Assembly: GCA_007570785.1 (NCBI GenBank)
Contig: ML660213.1
Coordinates: 2,092,899 to 2,156,898 of the forward strand
From: Antilocapra americana
Taxonomy: Eukaryota > Chordata > Mammalia > Artiodactyla > Antilocapridae
Length of the DNA: 64,000 nt
Direction of reading: 5' to 3'
Notes under the pieces: model-generated
What the model saw: only the letters and a program-made list of their open reading frames with translations
The model's database searches: none
Told to the model about the DNA's origin: nothing
Position numbers and translations under genes: made by a program
Shown: positions 10,566 through 20,950 of the stretch, one piece after another
Numbering within the stretch: the stretch's first letter is position 1
Layout of the letters: every line of letters begins with the position of its first letter

Positions 10566-11109
10566 GAAATCTCAGTTTTCCAAGCAATATCTAACAAATG
10601 TTCAACTGAAATTCTTTTAAAGCTACAAAACTTTTTTATTCATATTAGTTTCCATTGTACAGCATTATAATTCAACATCTGTATATAGTACAGAGTGGTC
10701 AACCACAAATCTAGTTATTACCCATCACTATACAAGTTGACACCCTTCATCAGTTTTGACCCCCTCTCAACCATATTCCCCTACAGTTACCAGTAAACTG
10801 GTCTCTGTATTGATGAGTTTTTTTTAATTTTATTTGGCACAGCCCTGTGTTCTCAATTCTGTCCCATTGATCTGTGTGTTTCTGTGCCAGCACCATACAG
10901 TGTTGATTACTATAACTTTGTAGTAGAGTTTGAAATGAGGAGGATGGTTCCTCAGCTTTGTTCTTCTTGCTCGAGATTATTTTGATAATTCATAATCTTT
11001 TGTGGTTTATTACCACTTTTAGAATTATTTGTTCTAGTTCTATGAAATATGCCCTTGGAATTTTGAAAGGAGTTGTATTGAGTTTATAGATTCTTTTGGA
11101 TAAGATGGA

Positions 11110-11358
11110 GCAGTCTCTCAGAGCTATCAGAGGTGCTGTCTCCTGGGCTGCAGTCTTCATTTTGGGGGCTTCCCTGGTGGCATATATGGTAAAGAATCTA
11201 CCTTTAATGAGAAGACCCGGATTTGATCCCTGGGTCAGGAAGATCCCCTGGAGAAGGAAACAGCAACCCACTTCAGTATTCTTGCCTGGGAAATCCCATG
11301 GACAGAAGAGCCTTGTGGGCTATGAGGTCTCAAAGAGTTGGACACCACTGAGAGACTA
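11110..11358 (+). mobile_element. Bov-tA SINE with a 57-bp non-SINE leader
   Basis: A Bov-tA SINE begins at about 11166 (GGCTTCCCTGGTGGCATATA) and ends GAGAGACTA. The target duplication ATTCTTTTGGATAAGATGGA (11090-11109) is repeated as ATTCTTTGGATAAGATGGA (11359-11377) and encloses not only the SINE but also 57 bases before it (11110-11165, starting GCAGTCTCTCAGAGCTATCA). The leader is neither SINE nor L1. From memory it resembles the R/U5 end of ruminant endogenous LTRs. The whole unit seems to have moved as one RNA. Confidence 0.8.
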
Positions 11359-11523
11359 ATTCTTTGGATAAGATGGACATTTCAAGAATATTGACTATTC
11401 CAATCTATGAGTAATAAATAAATTCCCACTAATTTGTGTCTTAGTTTCAGGAGTGTCCTATAGTTTTCAATGTACAGGTCTTTTACCTCCTTGGTTAAAT
11501 TTATTCCTATTTTGCTTTTGTGG

Positions 11524-11707
11524 TGACTTAATCACTAAGTTGTGTCCAACTATTTGTGAGACCATGAACTGTAGCCTGCCAGGCTCCGCTGTCCATGGGA
11601 TTTTTCAGGCAAGAATACTGGAGTGGGTTGCCATTTCCTTCTCCAGGGTATCTTACCAACCCAGGGATCAAACCCAGGTCTCCTGCATTTCAAGCAAATT
11701 CTTTACC
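11524..11707 (-). mobile_element. Bov-tA SINE, 5'-truncated head
   Basis: On the plus strand it reads from GTGACTTAATCACTAAGTTG to TTCTTTACCAA; the first part of the tRNA head is missing at the high-coordinate end. L1 sequence continues directly afterwards (TTTGATGCAACTGTAAATG), which fixes the right edge. Confidence 0.88.
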
Positions 11708-11904
11708 AATTTGATGCAACTGTAAATGTGATTGTTTTCTTAATTTCTCTTTCTCATAGTTCAATATTTGTGTATAGAAATACAACATATTTTTGTATAT
11801 TGATTTTATATACTGCAACTTGCCTTATTAGTTCTAACAGCTTTTGGGGGGCAGTCTTTAGGTTTTCCATAACATGTTATCTGCAAATAGTGATAGTTTT
11901 CCCT

Positions 11905-11966
11905 GCATGCTACAGTCCAAGGGGTCACAAAGGGTTGTCATGGCTTAGTGACTGAACAACAACAAC
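11905..11966 (+). mobile_element. Very short BovB or BovA tail insertion
   Basis: Only the final ~60 bases of a BovB/BovA 3' end (CATGCTACAGTCCAAGGGGT to GACTGAACAACAACAAC). L1 sequence AACATGTTATCTGCAAA stands on both sides (near 11871 and 11966). The flanking repeat is longer than usual, about 25-30 bases with mismatches. Confidence 0.8.
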
Positions 11967-12035
11967 ATGTTATCTGCAAACAGCAACAGTTTTTCTTTTC
12001 TCTCTTTCCATTTAGATTCCTTCTATTTCTTGTGT

Positions 12036-12350
12036 GTTGTGCTTAGTCACTCGATTGTGTCCAACTCTTTGAAACCCCATGGACTGCAGCCCACCAGGCT
12101 CCTCTGTCCATGGGGATTCTCCAGGCAAGAATACTGGAGTGGGTTGCCATGCCCTCCACCAGAGGATCTTCCCAACCCAGGTCTTCTGCATTACAGGTGG
12201 ATTCTTTACCATCTGGGCCACCAAGGAAGCCCAAGAATACTGGAGTGGGTAGCCTATCCCTTCTCCAGGGGATCTTCATGACCCAGGAATCAAACCAGGG
12301 TCTTCTGTGCTGCAGGTAGATTCTTTATCAGCTGAGCTACCAGGGATTTC
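12036..12350 (-). mobile_element. Bov-tA SINE plus a second BovA/tRNA unit
   Basis: The first unit, 12036-12231, is a complete reversed SINE. The second, 12232-12350, begins at AAGAATACTGGAGTGGGTAG and ends with another tRNA head (CAGCTGAGCTACCAGGGA). On the minus strand this is the tandem-head dimer type also seen at 9684. A short TATTTCTTG/GATTTCTTG pair flanks it in the L1. Confidence 0.88.
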
Positions 12351-12965
12351 TTGCTAATTGCTGCAGATAGAAATTTCAAATAATGTTGACTAGAAGTAGT
12401 GAGAGGGCATCTTTGTCTTATTCCTGATCTTGTAGGAAAAACCTTCATATTTCCACCATTGTTAGCTGTGGGTTTGTCATACATGGCCATTTTATGCTGA
12501 GATATAGTCCCTCTATAAACACTTTGCTGAGAGTCTTTGTCATAAATTCATGTTGAATTTTGTAAAATGCTCTGTCTACATGTATTGACATGATCATGTG
12601 ACTTTTATCCTTCATTGTGCTGATGTGACTTATCACCTTGATTGATTTGTGGGTACTGACCCATCCTTATATTCTTGGAATAAATCCCACTTGATCACAG
12701 TGCATGAGCCTTTCAATGTCTTGTTGGATTCAGTCTGCTAATATCTTGTTCAGAATTTTTGTATCTATGTTTATCAAAGAAGAGTTTGAGAAGACTAGGT
12801 ATTTAATCTTTGAATACTTCCTAAAATTCACCAGTGAGGTCATTTGGTCCTGGGCTCATTGGCTGAGAGGCTTTTTTTTTAAACTGTTTTAATCACCTTA
12901 CTAGTAATTTAGCCAATAGGCGGAAGTGCTTCATATCACAGCCCTTTGAAATTCTTATAGACCAG

Positions 12966-13083
12966 TATGTGTGCTAAGTCACTTCAGTCGTGTCTGACTC
13001 TTTGTGACCCCATGGACCCACCAGGCTGCTCTGTTCATGGGATTTTCCTGGCAAGAATACTGGAGTGGGTTGCCATGCCCTCA
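12966..13083 (-). mobile_element. BovA monomer, truncated
   Basis: Reversed BovA unit from GTGTGCTAAGTCACTTCAGT to GGGTTGCCATGCCCTC, without any tRNA head and with a small deletion after CCATGGACC. Confidence 0.9.
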
Positions 13084-14450
13084 TTACTGACTAGTATATA
13101 TTTTACTAATTACAAATGAATAACAGTAATGATCATAGTTGTGCCTATGAACTTTATAGGCCTGAAGTCAGAGTCATTTTGGCAAGCCTATTTACTGACA
13201 CAATTTATAATCTCTATCCAGATCTCTTCCCCAAATCAAATTTCTCTGTAGTTTATAAACCTATAAATTTATCATTTCATCAGCCCTACATGTGATTATC
13301 ATCTGTTTCCCATGTCATTTTCAGAGTATTCACATTACTGAAAAGAAGACTCATTTTTCCATTCCACTTGTTCAATCACCAAGCTTCAGGGCATCAGTTT
13401 AGGTACTCTCCAAATTAAGATTAATGCCTCATTTAGAAAACCTGCAATAAGTGAGGATAGATTGTAAACCTCCTATTGATAAGTTCCGAGTTACTCACAT
13501 GTCTCAAAATTTCATCACCACATGAGTATTTTTACAAAACAAGTAAAGTTCAGAGCCCAATCTGCTTTAAATTAGGTTACTTTTCAAGATATGGATAGAT
13601 ATCAACTTTAAACCACACAGTATTTTATCAATTCATCAAATATTTATTTATAATGCATTAACAGATAAGCCCATGGAGAGCAGAAACAGAAAAATGTAAG
13701 AAAGCTTAAGTTTGTTTGTTTTAATAATAAGAAAAACAATAAAAATGGCAAAAGTTTAGCTAGAGTTTAAATCATGGGGACATAAAGAAGGTATGATCTA
13801 AAGTATAATGCCAATTCAGTAACTTTTTAAATTAAATTTAGAGCAATGGCCAATCACTAAATGACTATTTCCTCAAATGTGTTTTTTAAACAATTCTACT
13901 TTTTAATTTTATCTTAATAATAGAGTTTTTAAAAATGTTTGATCAACCTTTGCTGCAGTTCCTTGGTGGTGCCTCAGAGGAACCTGGGACAGAGTGAGGT
14001 TATACCAGATGAATAAAAGATACCAAGTAAAATTAGCACACCAAATAGTTTCTATGCTGATCTCAGAAGCAGGGGGAGATGGATGAACAAAGAAGGATGA
14101 AACTCAGGGGCATAAAAAGGACATGTGTTTGTGTGTGAGTTTGTGCTAGTGTGCATATATTTCATATTTCTTCTTCTAATTATATTAAAGGCTATAGTTA
14201 AGCAAATAACATTTCACATACGAATATTTCTTCATGAATCTAAAGGTTTCCAATTGATATACAGGAAGTAGGCTAATTGAAATAATTATAGTATTCACTT
14301 CAGTGTTGGCTAGGGACACAAAAGACACAAAAGCTACATAAACGCTGATTCTGCTATTGGCAGCACTTACTAATGAAGCAACAAGAAGTTTCCCATCATC
14401 CTCAAAGCATGCTATACCATCAAGAAATACCCTCCCCAAATTAAAAAGCT
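13084..14450. other. USH2A intron 4, unrecognised stretch
   Basis: AT-rich intron. A minus-strand open frame at 14185-14439 has no splice or family support. A TTCATCAAATATTTATTTATAA piece near 13635 may be a scrap of L2. Nothing else can be named. Confidence 0.5.
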
Positions 14451-14454
14451 ATTG

Positions 14455-14905
14455 TTACAGGTTGAATGGTACCCTTCCCAAACTGTGTATTTAAGTCATC
14501 CCCCAGTACCTATGAACATGCTTTTATATGGAAACAGAGTCTTTGCAGATATAATCACGTTAAGGTGATATCATCAGGGTGGGCCCTAACCTGACTAGTG
14601 TCCTTGTAAGAAGAGGCAAGTGCCTGGTAGAAACGCATTCACACAACAAGAAGGCCATGTGACAAAAAAGGTGGGGTTTGGAGTGATGTAACTATGTAAG
14701 TCACGGAATACCATGGATTGGCGGCCACCGCCAGAAGCTGATTAAAGGCGAAAGATTCTCCACTAGAGGTTTCAAAGAGAACATGGACCTAGTAACACCT
14801 TGATTTTGGACGTATAGCCTCCAAAGCTATGAGACAGGAAAGTTCTACTGTGATAAGCCACCTAGTTTGTGGTAGTTTGTTATGGAGGCCTAGGTGATGA
14901 ATTTA
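14455..14905 (+). mobile_element. MLT1-type solo LTR, nearly complete
   Basis: It begins GTTACAGGTTGAATGGTACC and includes TCTTTGCAGATATAATCACG, GTGGGCCCTAACCTGACTAG, TGTCCTTGTAAGAAGAGG and GAAGGCCATGTGA. It ends near GCCACCTAGTTTGTGGTAGT and TTGTTATGGAGGCCTAGG. This order matches MLT1 LTRs of the ERVL-MaLR group. There is no internal region and no coding capacity. Confidence 0.9.
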
Positions 14906-15194
14906 GTCAACATTTTGTACATTTAACATAATGAGCTATCAAAGAGAAAAAAATATGAGATATATTTCATATTATCCAAGTTGTTTTTTCAGTATATTAA
15001 AAAAAAAAGTCTGAAACATTATATATAGAACCTCTAGGGAATGATTTCAAAATACCCAGAAAATACAGATCATAACAAATAAGAGATAATCACTTGTGAT
15101 TTTTGAGAGACCTAATGTCACTGAAGGCAAAACTGATGATTATTGTGATTTTTCTCAAAGCTTGAATCATGGATTTAAATTATCAAGGTGCTTT

Positions 15195-15910
15195 CATTCT
15201 TTCTTCATTCATTACTTCAACAAATATTTATTGGGAGCCTTTCACATGTTAGGAATTTTCATAGGTTTTGGAGATACATTAATTAACAAAACAGGAACAA
15301 AAAGCCAAAAAACACAACTGTGGAGCTTATATTCCAGCAGTTATATGAACATAATAAATGAGTAACTTATATAGTATATTAAAATATGATAAATGCTATG
15401 AAAATGGGGGAAATTAGAGCTACACAGAGATCATAGCTGGAATTTAATTTGGATGATATGTTAAAGAGAGGTCTCACTGAGAGCAGAAAGAGAATGAATC
15501 ATGTATACATCTTGGGGCAATATTCCAGGCGGAAGTCAATGAATGCACAGACTCCTGAACCACTATGATTGGCATACTAGAGGAACTGCAACAAGCCAGT
15601 ACCCTGAAGCAGATTAAGAGAGCTCTTGGAAAATAAATTCAGACAAGTCAGCCAGACAAGTAACTGGCTGCTGTGGTGGTCGGCAGGCGGACGAGGTAAT
15701 TGGGTTCCAATTGTGAAACGTCATGGAGCCTACTGTCGGTACTTTGGTTTTTAATCTGTGTAAAATAGGAAGTTACTGGAGAGCATAGACTAGAGAAGTG
15801 ACATGAACTCAGGTTTATTCCAAAGTGTTAAAAACAGAATATAGAAGACAAAGGTAGAAGCAGTGAGACCAGTTAAGCTATTACAGTCATCCAAGTCAAA
15901 GTCAATAGAA
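15195..15910 (-). mobile_element. L2 LINE remnant
   Basis: Starts with TTCAACAAATATTTATTGGG, the reversed 3' end of L2, then the AGGAATTTTCATAGGTTTTGG, GGAGCTTATATTCCAGCAGT and GGTCTCACTGAGAGCAGA blocks. The later part (CATGAACTCAGGTTTATTCC, GAGACCAGTTAAGCTATTAC) follows the usual order of this ancient repeat. Diverged and non-coding. Confidence 0.7.
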
Positions 15911-16599
15911 GTCAAACTAGGGTATAGAAGGTGTACACCTCAATAGTAATAAATCTGAATTCATTTCCTATATTTTATCAATAGTTAAAAGGACACTTGC
16001 TGCAGAGGGATTGTGAAATCTATTTTATTACCTGTAAAATAAAGGGACTAGGTTTTATGACCTTAAAAATCAATTTTAGTTTTCAAATTTGGAATCTAAA
16101 CATAGAACAATTACATCTTCTACCACAGAATTCATGTTTGAAGGGAATTTTTAAAGTTAAAAAAGTTCACTAAAGACCTAGAATTAATGTGAATCATAAA
16201 CTCCAAACAGGAGAATTATGATTTGATTATGGGGGAGAATATCATAAAATCAAGGACACAGTCATAAGAGTGAATTTTACTAATTCCTTTGGCAGTTGCC
16301 AGCTTTACATCAATAGATATTCATTGGAATAAACAGTAAAATGATTTTTCTTTGAAAAATATTCATATGGCAAATATCAGTTAAATTACATAAATTGATC
16401 AAGTAAACAGATATGAATCATACCAGAAAGCCCTCATAGCTATATATTTAGAAAATATGTAGTTACTGGAAAGAAGAAGTACATCCACATTATGATTGGT
16501 GGCATAGCAAAATCACTTCAATAGGAAAACTGAGTAAATAATCTAATATATAAATCAAGATAAAAAGAGCAGTTTTGCAATAAGGCTAAATTTTTAAAA

Positions 16600-16850
16600 A
16601 GTGACACCAACTGGAAAGGGAGAAATAAAATTGCCTTTATTCATGGGTAATATAATTGTCTCTTAGGAAAGCCCAGTAAATTTATACAAAAGCTACTAGA
16701 AGTAATAAGGGAATTTAGCAAAAAATTGAATGTATAAAAATCAATTCAATTTCTATACACTAGTGATGAACCACTGGAAATAAGTTTTTAAAGTAATATT
16801 TATATTAGTCCCAAAACATGAATACTAGTTATAAATCTAACAAACAAAGT
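16600..16850 (+). mobile_element. L1 ORF2 fragment
   Basis: Diverged L1 reverse-transcriptase region. AAAGCTACTAGAAGTAATAA, GAATTTAGCAAAAAATTGA and TCAATTCAATTTCTATACAC correspond to the usual [28 protein letters not shown]-like stretch of ORF2, here broken. Edges are uncertain. Confidence 0.7.
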
Positions 16851-17319
16851 TTATGTCTGCTGATAAAAGTACAAGATAATGATGAGAAAAATTACACAGT
16901 GTGATCAGGAATGGCAAAGTAAGAACAACTGAAGATTCTGTCATAAAAGCAATGATAACACTAGCAAAGAATGTCAAATCAACTTTTCTAAAATGATGGA
17001 AATTCATCAAAGATTTGCAAAAATCCAGGGTATGTCTGTATGTTGTTTTAATGGGTGAATAACGATAAGAATAGCACATTTTGTGGCATTTTAACTTTCC
17101 CAATTGCTGTCCTCCTTTCAATCACTCAATGGTTAATCTTGATATTGGATATTCTATGATCACAGAGAAAAACAGCAGCCTAGCATCCACTGGAGGGATG
17201 AGAGTGGCATAGGAGCTCCTTAAAAGCCTTAATTTGAGAAAACTGTCATTATTTAGTCTGATAGTAGTACTATAAAAACCCCACATTGTGGCTTGAAATT
17301 ACTCAAAACTTGATCATTT

Positions 17320-17626
17320 CTTTTCATACTGTTCATGGGATTCTCAAGGCAAGAATACTGAAGTGGTTTGCCATTCCCTTCTCCAGTGGACCATGTTTTG
17401 TCAGAAGTTTCCATTATGACCCGTCCGTCTTGGGTGGCCCTACACAGCATGGCTCAGAGTTTCACTGAGGTAGACAAGGCCATGGTCCATGTAATCAGTT
17501 TGGTTAGTTTTCTGTGATGGTGGTTTTCAGCCGGTCTGCCCTCTGATGGAGAAGAATAAGAAGCTTATGGAAGCTTCCTGATGGACAGGCTGACGGAGGG
17601 GGAAACTGGGTCTTGTTTTGATGGTC
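17320..17626 (-). mobile_element. BovB 5' UTR segment, displaced
   Basis: The plus-strand sequence from CTTTTCATACTGTTCATGGG through GACCCGTCCGTCTTGGGTGG to GGGTCTTGTTTTGATGGTC is the part of a minus-oriented BovB that should lie just upstream of the endonuclease. Here it sits beyond the 3' end of the body (17635-20450) instead of on its 5' side. Its right edge (GATGGTC) would join the GGGCCATG at 20473, and its left edge repeats the CTTTTCATACTG at 20439-20450. It is thus a piece of the same element in the wrong place. Confidence 0.75.
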
Positions 17627-17634
17627 ATCCCCTG

Positions 17635-20450
17635 CCCCCAATCCTTCTCAGCATTAGGATCTTTTCCAATGAGTCAACTCTTTGCATGAGATGGCCAAAG
17701 TACTGGAGTTTCGGCTTCAATATCAGTCCTTCCAGTGAACACCCAGGAGTGGTTGGATCTCTTTGCAGTCCAAAGGACTCTCAAGAGTTTTCTCCAACAC
17801 TACAGTTCAAAAGTATCAATTCTTCAGTGCTCAGTTTTCTTCACCGTCCAACTCTCATATCCATACATGACTACTGGAAAACTATAGCCTTGACTAGACA
17901 TACCTTTGTTGGCAAAGTAATGTCTCTGCTTTTCAATATTCTATCTAGGTTGGTCATAATCTTCCTTACAAGGAGTAAACATCTTTTAATTTAATGGCTG
18001 CAGTCACCATCTAGAGTGATTTTGGAGCCCCCAGAAATAAATTCTGACACTGTTTCCACTGTTACCCCATCTATTTCCCATGAAAAGATGGGACCAGATG
18101 CCATGATCTTAGTTTTCTGAATGTTGAGCCTTAGGCCAACTTTTTCACTCTCCTCGTTCACTTTCATCAAGAGGCTTTTTAGTTCCTCTTCACTCTCTGC
18201 CATAAGGGTGGTGTCATCTGCATATCTGAGATTATTGATATTTCTCCCAGCAATCTTGATTCGAGCTTGAGCTTCATCCAGCCCAGCATTTCTCTTGATG
18301 TACTCTGCATAGAAATTAAATAAGCAGGGTGACAGTATACAGCCTTGATGTACTACTTTTCCTATTTGGAACCAGTCTGTTGTTCCATGTCCAGTTCTAA
18401 CTGACCTGCATACAGGTTTCTCAAGAGACAGGTCAGATAGTCTGGTATTCCCATCTCTTTCAGAATTTTCCACAGTTTATTGTGATCCACACAGTCAAAG
18501 GCTTTGGCATAGTCAATAAAGGAGAAATAGATATTTTTCTGGAACTCTTGTTTTTTTGATGATCCAGTGGATGTTAGCAATTTGACCTCTTGTTCCTCTG
18601 CCTTTTCTAAAACCAGCTTGAACATCTGGAATTTCACAGTTCACATATTGCTGAAGCCTGGCTTGGAGAATTTTGGCATTACTTTACTAGCGTGTGAGAT
18701 GAGTGCAATTGTGCAATAGTTTCAGCATCCTTTGGCATTGCCTTTCGTTGGTATAGAAATGAAAATTGACCTTTGCCAGTCTTGTGGCCATTGCTGAGTT
18801 TTCCAAATTTGCTGGCATATTGAGTGCAGCACTTTCACAGCATCATCTTTTAGGATTTGAAATAGCTCCACTGGAATTCCATCACCTCCACTAGCTTTGT
18901 TCGTAGTGATGTTTCCTAAGGCCCACTTGACTTCGCATTCCAGGATGTCTGGCTCTAGGTGAGTGATCACACCATTCTGGTTATCTGGGTCATGAAGATC
19001 CTTTTTGTACAATTCTTCTGTGTATTCTTGCCACCTCTTCTTAATATCTTCTGCTTCTATTAGGTCCATACCATTTCTGTCCTTTATTGAGCCCATCTTT
19101 GCATGAAATGTTCCCTTGGTATCTTTAATTTTCTTGGAAAGACCTCTAGTCTTTCCCATTCTGTTGTTTTCCTCTATTTCTTTGCACTGATCACTAAGGA
19201 AGGCTTTCTTATCTCTCCTTGCTATTCTTTGGAACTCTGCATTCAAATGGAAATATCTTTCTTTCTCTCCTTTGCTTTTCACTTCTCTTCTTTTCACAGC
19301 TATTTGTAAGGCCTCTTCAGACAGCCATTTTGCTTTTTTGCATTTCTTTTTCTTGGGGATGGTCTTAATCTCTGTCTCCTGTACAATGTCAAGAACCTCC
19401 ATCCAAAGTTCATCAGGCACTCTATCAGATCTAGTCCCTTAAATCTATTTCTCACTTCCACTGTATAATCATAAGGGATTTGATTTAGATCATACATGAA
19501 TGATCTAGTGGTTTTCCCTACTTTCTTCAATTTAAGTCTGAATTTGGCAATAAGGAGTCCATAATCTGAGCCACAGTCAGCTCCCGATCATGTTTTTGCT
19601 GACTGTATAGAGCTCCTTCATCTTTGACTGCAAAGAATATAATCAATCTGATTTTGGTGTTGACCATCTGTGATGTTCATGTGTAGAGGCTTCTCTTGTG
19701 TTGTTGGAAGAGGGTGTTTGCTATGACCAGTGCGTTCTCTTGGCAAAAGTCTATTAGCCTTTGCCCTGCTTCATTCTGTACTCCAAGGCCAAATTTGTCT
19801 GTTACTCCAGGTGTTTCCTGACTTCCTACTCTTGCATTCCAGTCCCTTATAACAAAAAGGACATCTTTTTTGGGTGTTAGTTCTAAAACATCTTGTAGGT
19901 CTTCATAGAACCATTCAACTTCAGCTTCTTCAGCATTACTGGTTGGGGCATAAGCTTGGATTACTGTGACATTGAATGGTTTGCCTTGGAAACGAACAGA
20001 GATCATTCTGTCATTTTTGAGATTGCATCCAAGTACTGTATTTCAGACTCTTTTGTTGACTGTGATGGCTACTTCATTTCTTCTAAGTGGTTCCTGCCCA
20101 CGGTAGTAGATATAATGGTCATCTGAGTTAAATTCACCCATTCCAGTCCATCTTAGTTCACCAATTCCTAGAATATAGACGTTCACTCTTGCCATCTCCT
20201 GTTGGACCACTTCCTATTTGCCTTGATTCATGGAGCTAACATTCCAAGTTCCTATGCAATATTGCTCTTTACAGCATTGGACCTTGCTTCTATCACTAGT
20301 CACATCCACAACTGGGTATTGTTTTTGCTTTGGCTCCATCCCTTCATTCTTTCTGGAGTTATTTCTCCACTAGTCTCCAGTAGCATATTGGACACCTACT
20401 GACCTGGGGAGTTCATCTTGTAGTGTCCTATCTTTTTGACTTTTCATACT
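17635..20450 (-). mobile_element. BovB LINE body: endonuclease and reverse transcriptase
   Basis: Nearly the whole coding part of a BovB (RTE clade) element on the minus strand. The apurinic-type endonuclease domain is at about 19677-20006 (ISVRFQGKPFNVTVIQAYAP, and a GDWN-type motif changed to RDWN). A linker follows at 18722-19530, and the reverse transcriptase at 17991-18637 with the intact catalytic YADD in NLRYADDTTL. Several frameshifts separate these pieces, so it is inactive. The last ~170 bases of the natural 3' end are missing at the left edge (CCTGCCCCCAATCC). In intron 4, same strand as USH2A. Confidence 0.93.
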
Positions 20451-20475
20451 GCCACAGTGTGAACAGTATGAAAAG
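20439..20475. repeat. Inverted repeat at a BovB rearrangement junction
   Basis: CTTTTCATACTG (20439-20450) is followed after about 12 bases by its exact reverse complement CAGTATGAAAAG, giving a hairpin. The second arm plus TGTGAA looks like an inverted scrap of the displaced 5' UTR segment found at 17320. Confidence 0.85.
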
Positions 20476-20947
20476 GGGCCATGTTCAGTAAATTTTTAAT
20501 CCAATTTTCTGTTGATGGGCAGGGCTGTGTTCTCTCCCTGTTGCTTGACCTGAGGCCAACTATGCTGGAGGTAATGCAGATCATGGCAGCCTCCTTCAAA
20601 AGTTCCATGCACACACTGCTGCACTCTGTGCCCTCAACCCTGCAGCAGGCAACTGCCAACCCACGCCTCCACCAGAGACTACTGGACACTCATGGGCATG
20701 TCTGCGTCAGTCTCTTGTGGAGTAACTGCTCCTTTCTCCTGGGGTCTGGTGCACACAAGATTTTGTGTGTGCCCTCCAACAGTCTGTTTCCCCAGTCCTG
20801 TGTAAGCTCTGGCAGTTCTATGGTGGGGTTAATCGCAACCTCCTTCACGAGGGCTTATGCCATACCCAGGTCTGCTCCACCCAGAGACCCTGACCCTGTG
20901 GCAGGCCACTGCTGACCCATACCTCCACAGGAGACACACAGACACAG
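20472..20947 (-). mobile_element. BovB 5' UTR, distal part
   Basis: Minus-oriented 5' region of BovB: CAATTTTCTGTTGATGGGC, CCCTCAACCCTGCAGCAGG, TGGGGTCTGGTGCACACA, ACCTCCACAGGAGACACAC. Open frames on both strands (about 20481-20915) are chance frames in this GC-richer sequence. The 5' end meets the plus-oriented BovB at about 20948-20951. Confidence 0.8.
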
Positions 20948-20950
20948 TTC

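Larger units (their letters stand above)
10620..12910 (-). mobile_element. Old L1, ORF2 and 3' UTR, broken by SINEs
   Basis: A minus-strand L1 fossil. From low to high coordinates it runs 3' UTR (10620-10830), then reversed ORF2 (for example CCATTGATCTGTGTGTTTCT and CCTTGGAATTTTGAAAGGAG), with later ORF2 blocks up to about 12900 (GTCATTTGGTCCTGGGCTC). It is interrupted by four insertions, listed separately: 11110-11358, 11524-11707, 11905-11966 and 12036-12350. The L1 sequence resumes cleanly after each one. Frames are broken throughout. Confidence 0.85.

Noticed and set aside
20481..20915. 144-residue plus-strand open frame
   Set aside because: It lies in the reversed BovB 5' UTR and is antisense to it; the same sequence is a known non-coding part of the element.
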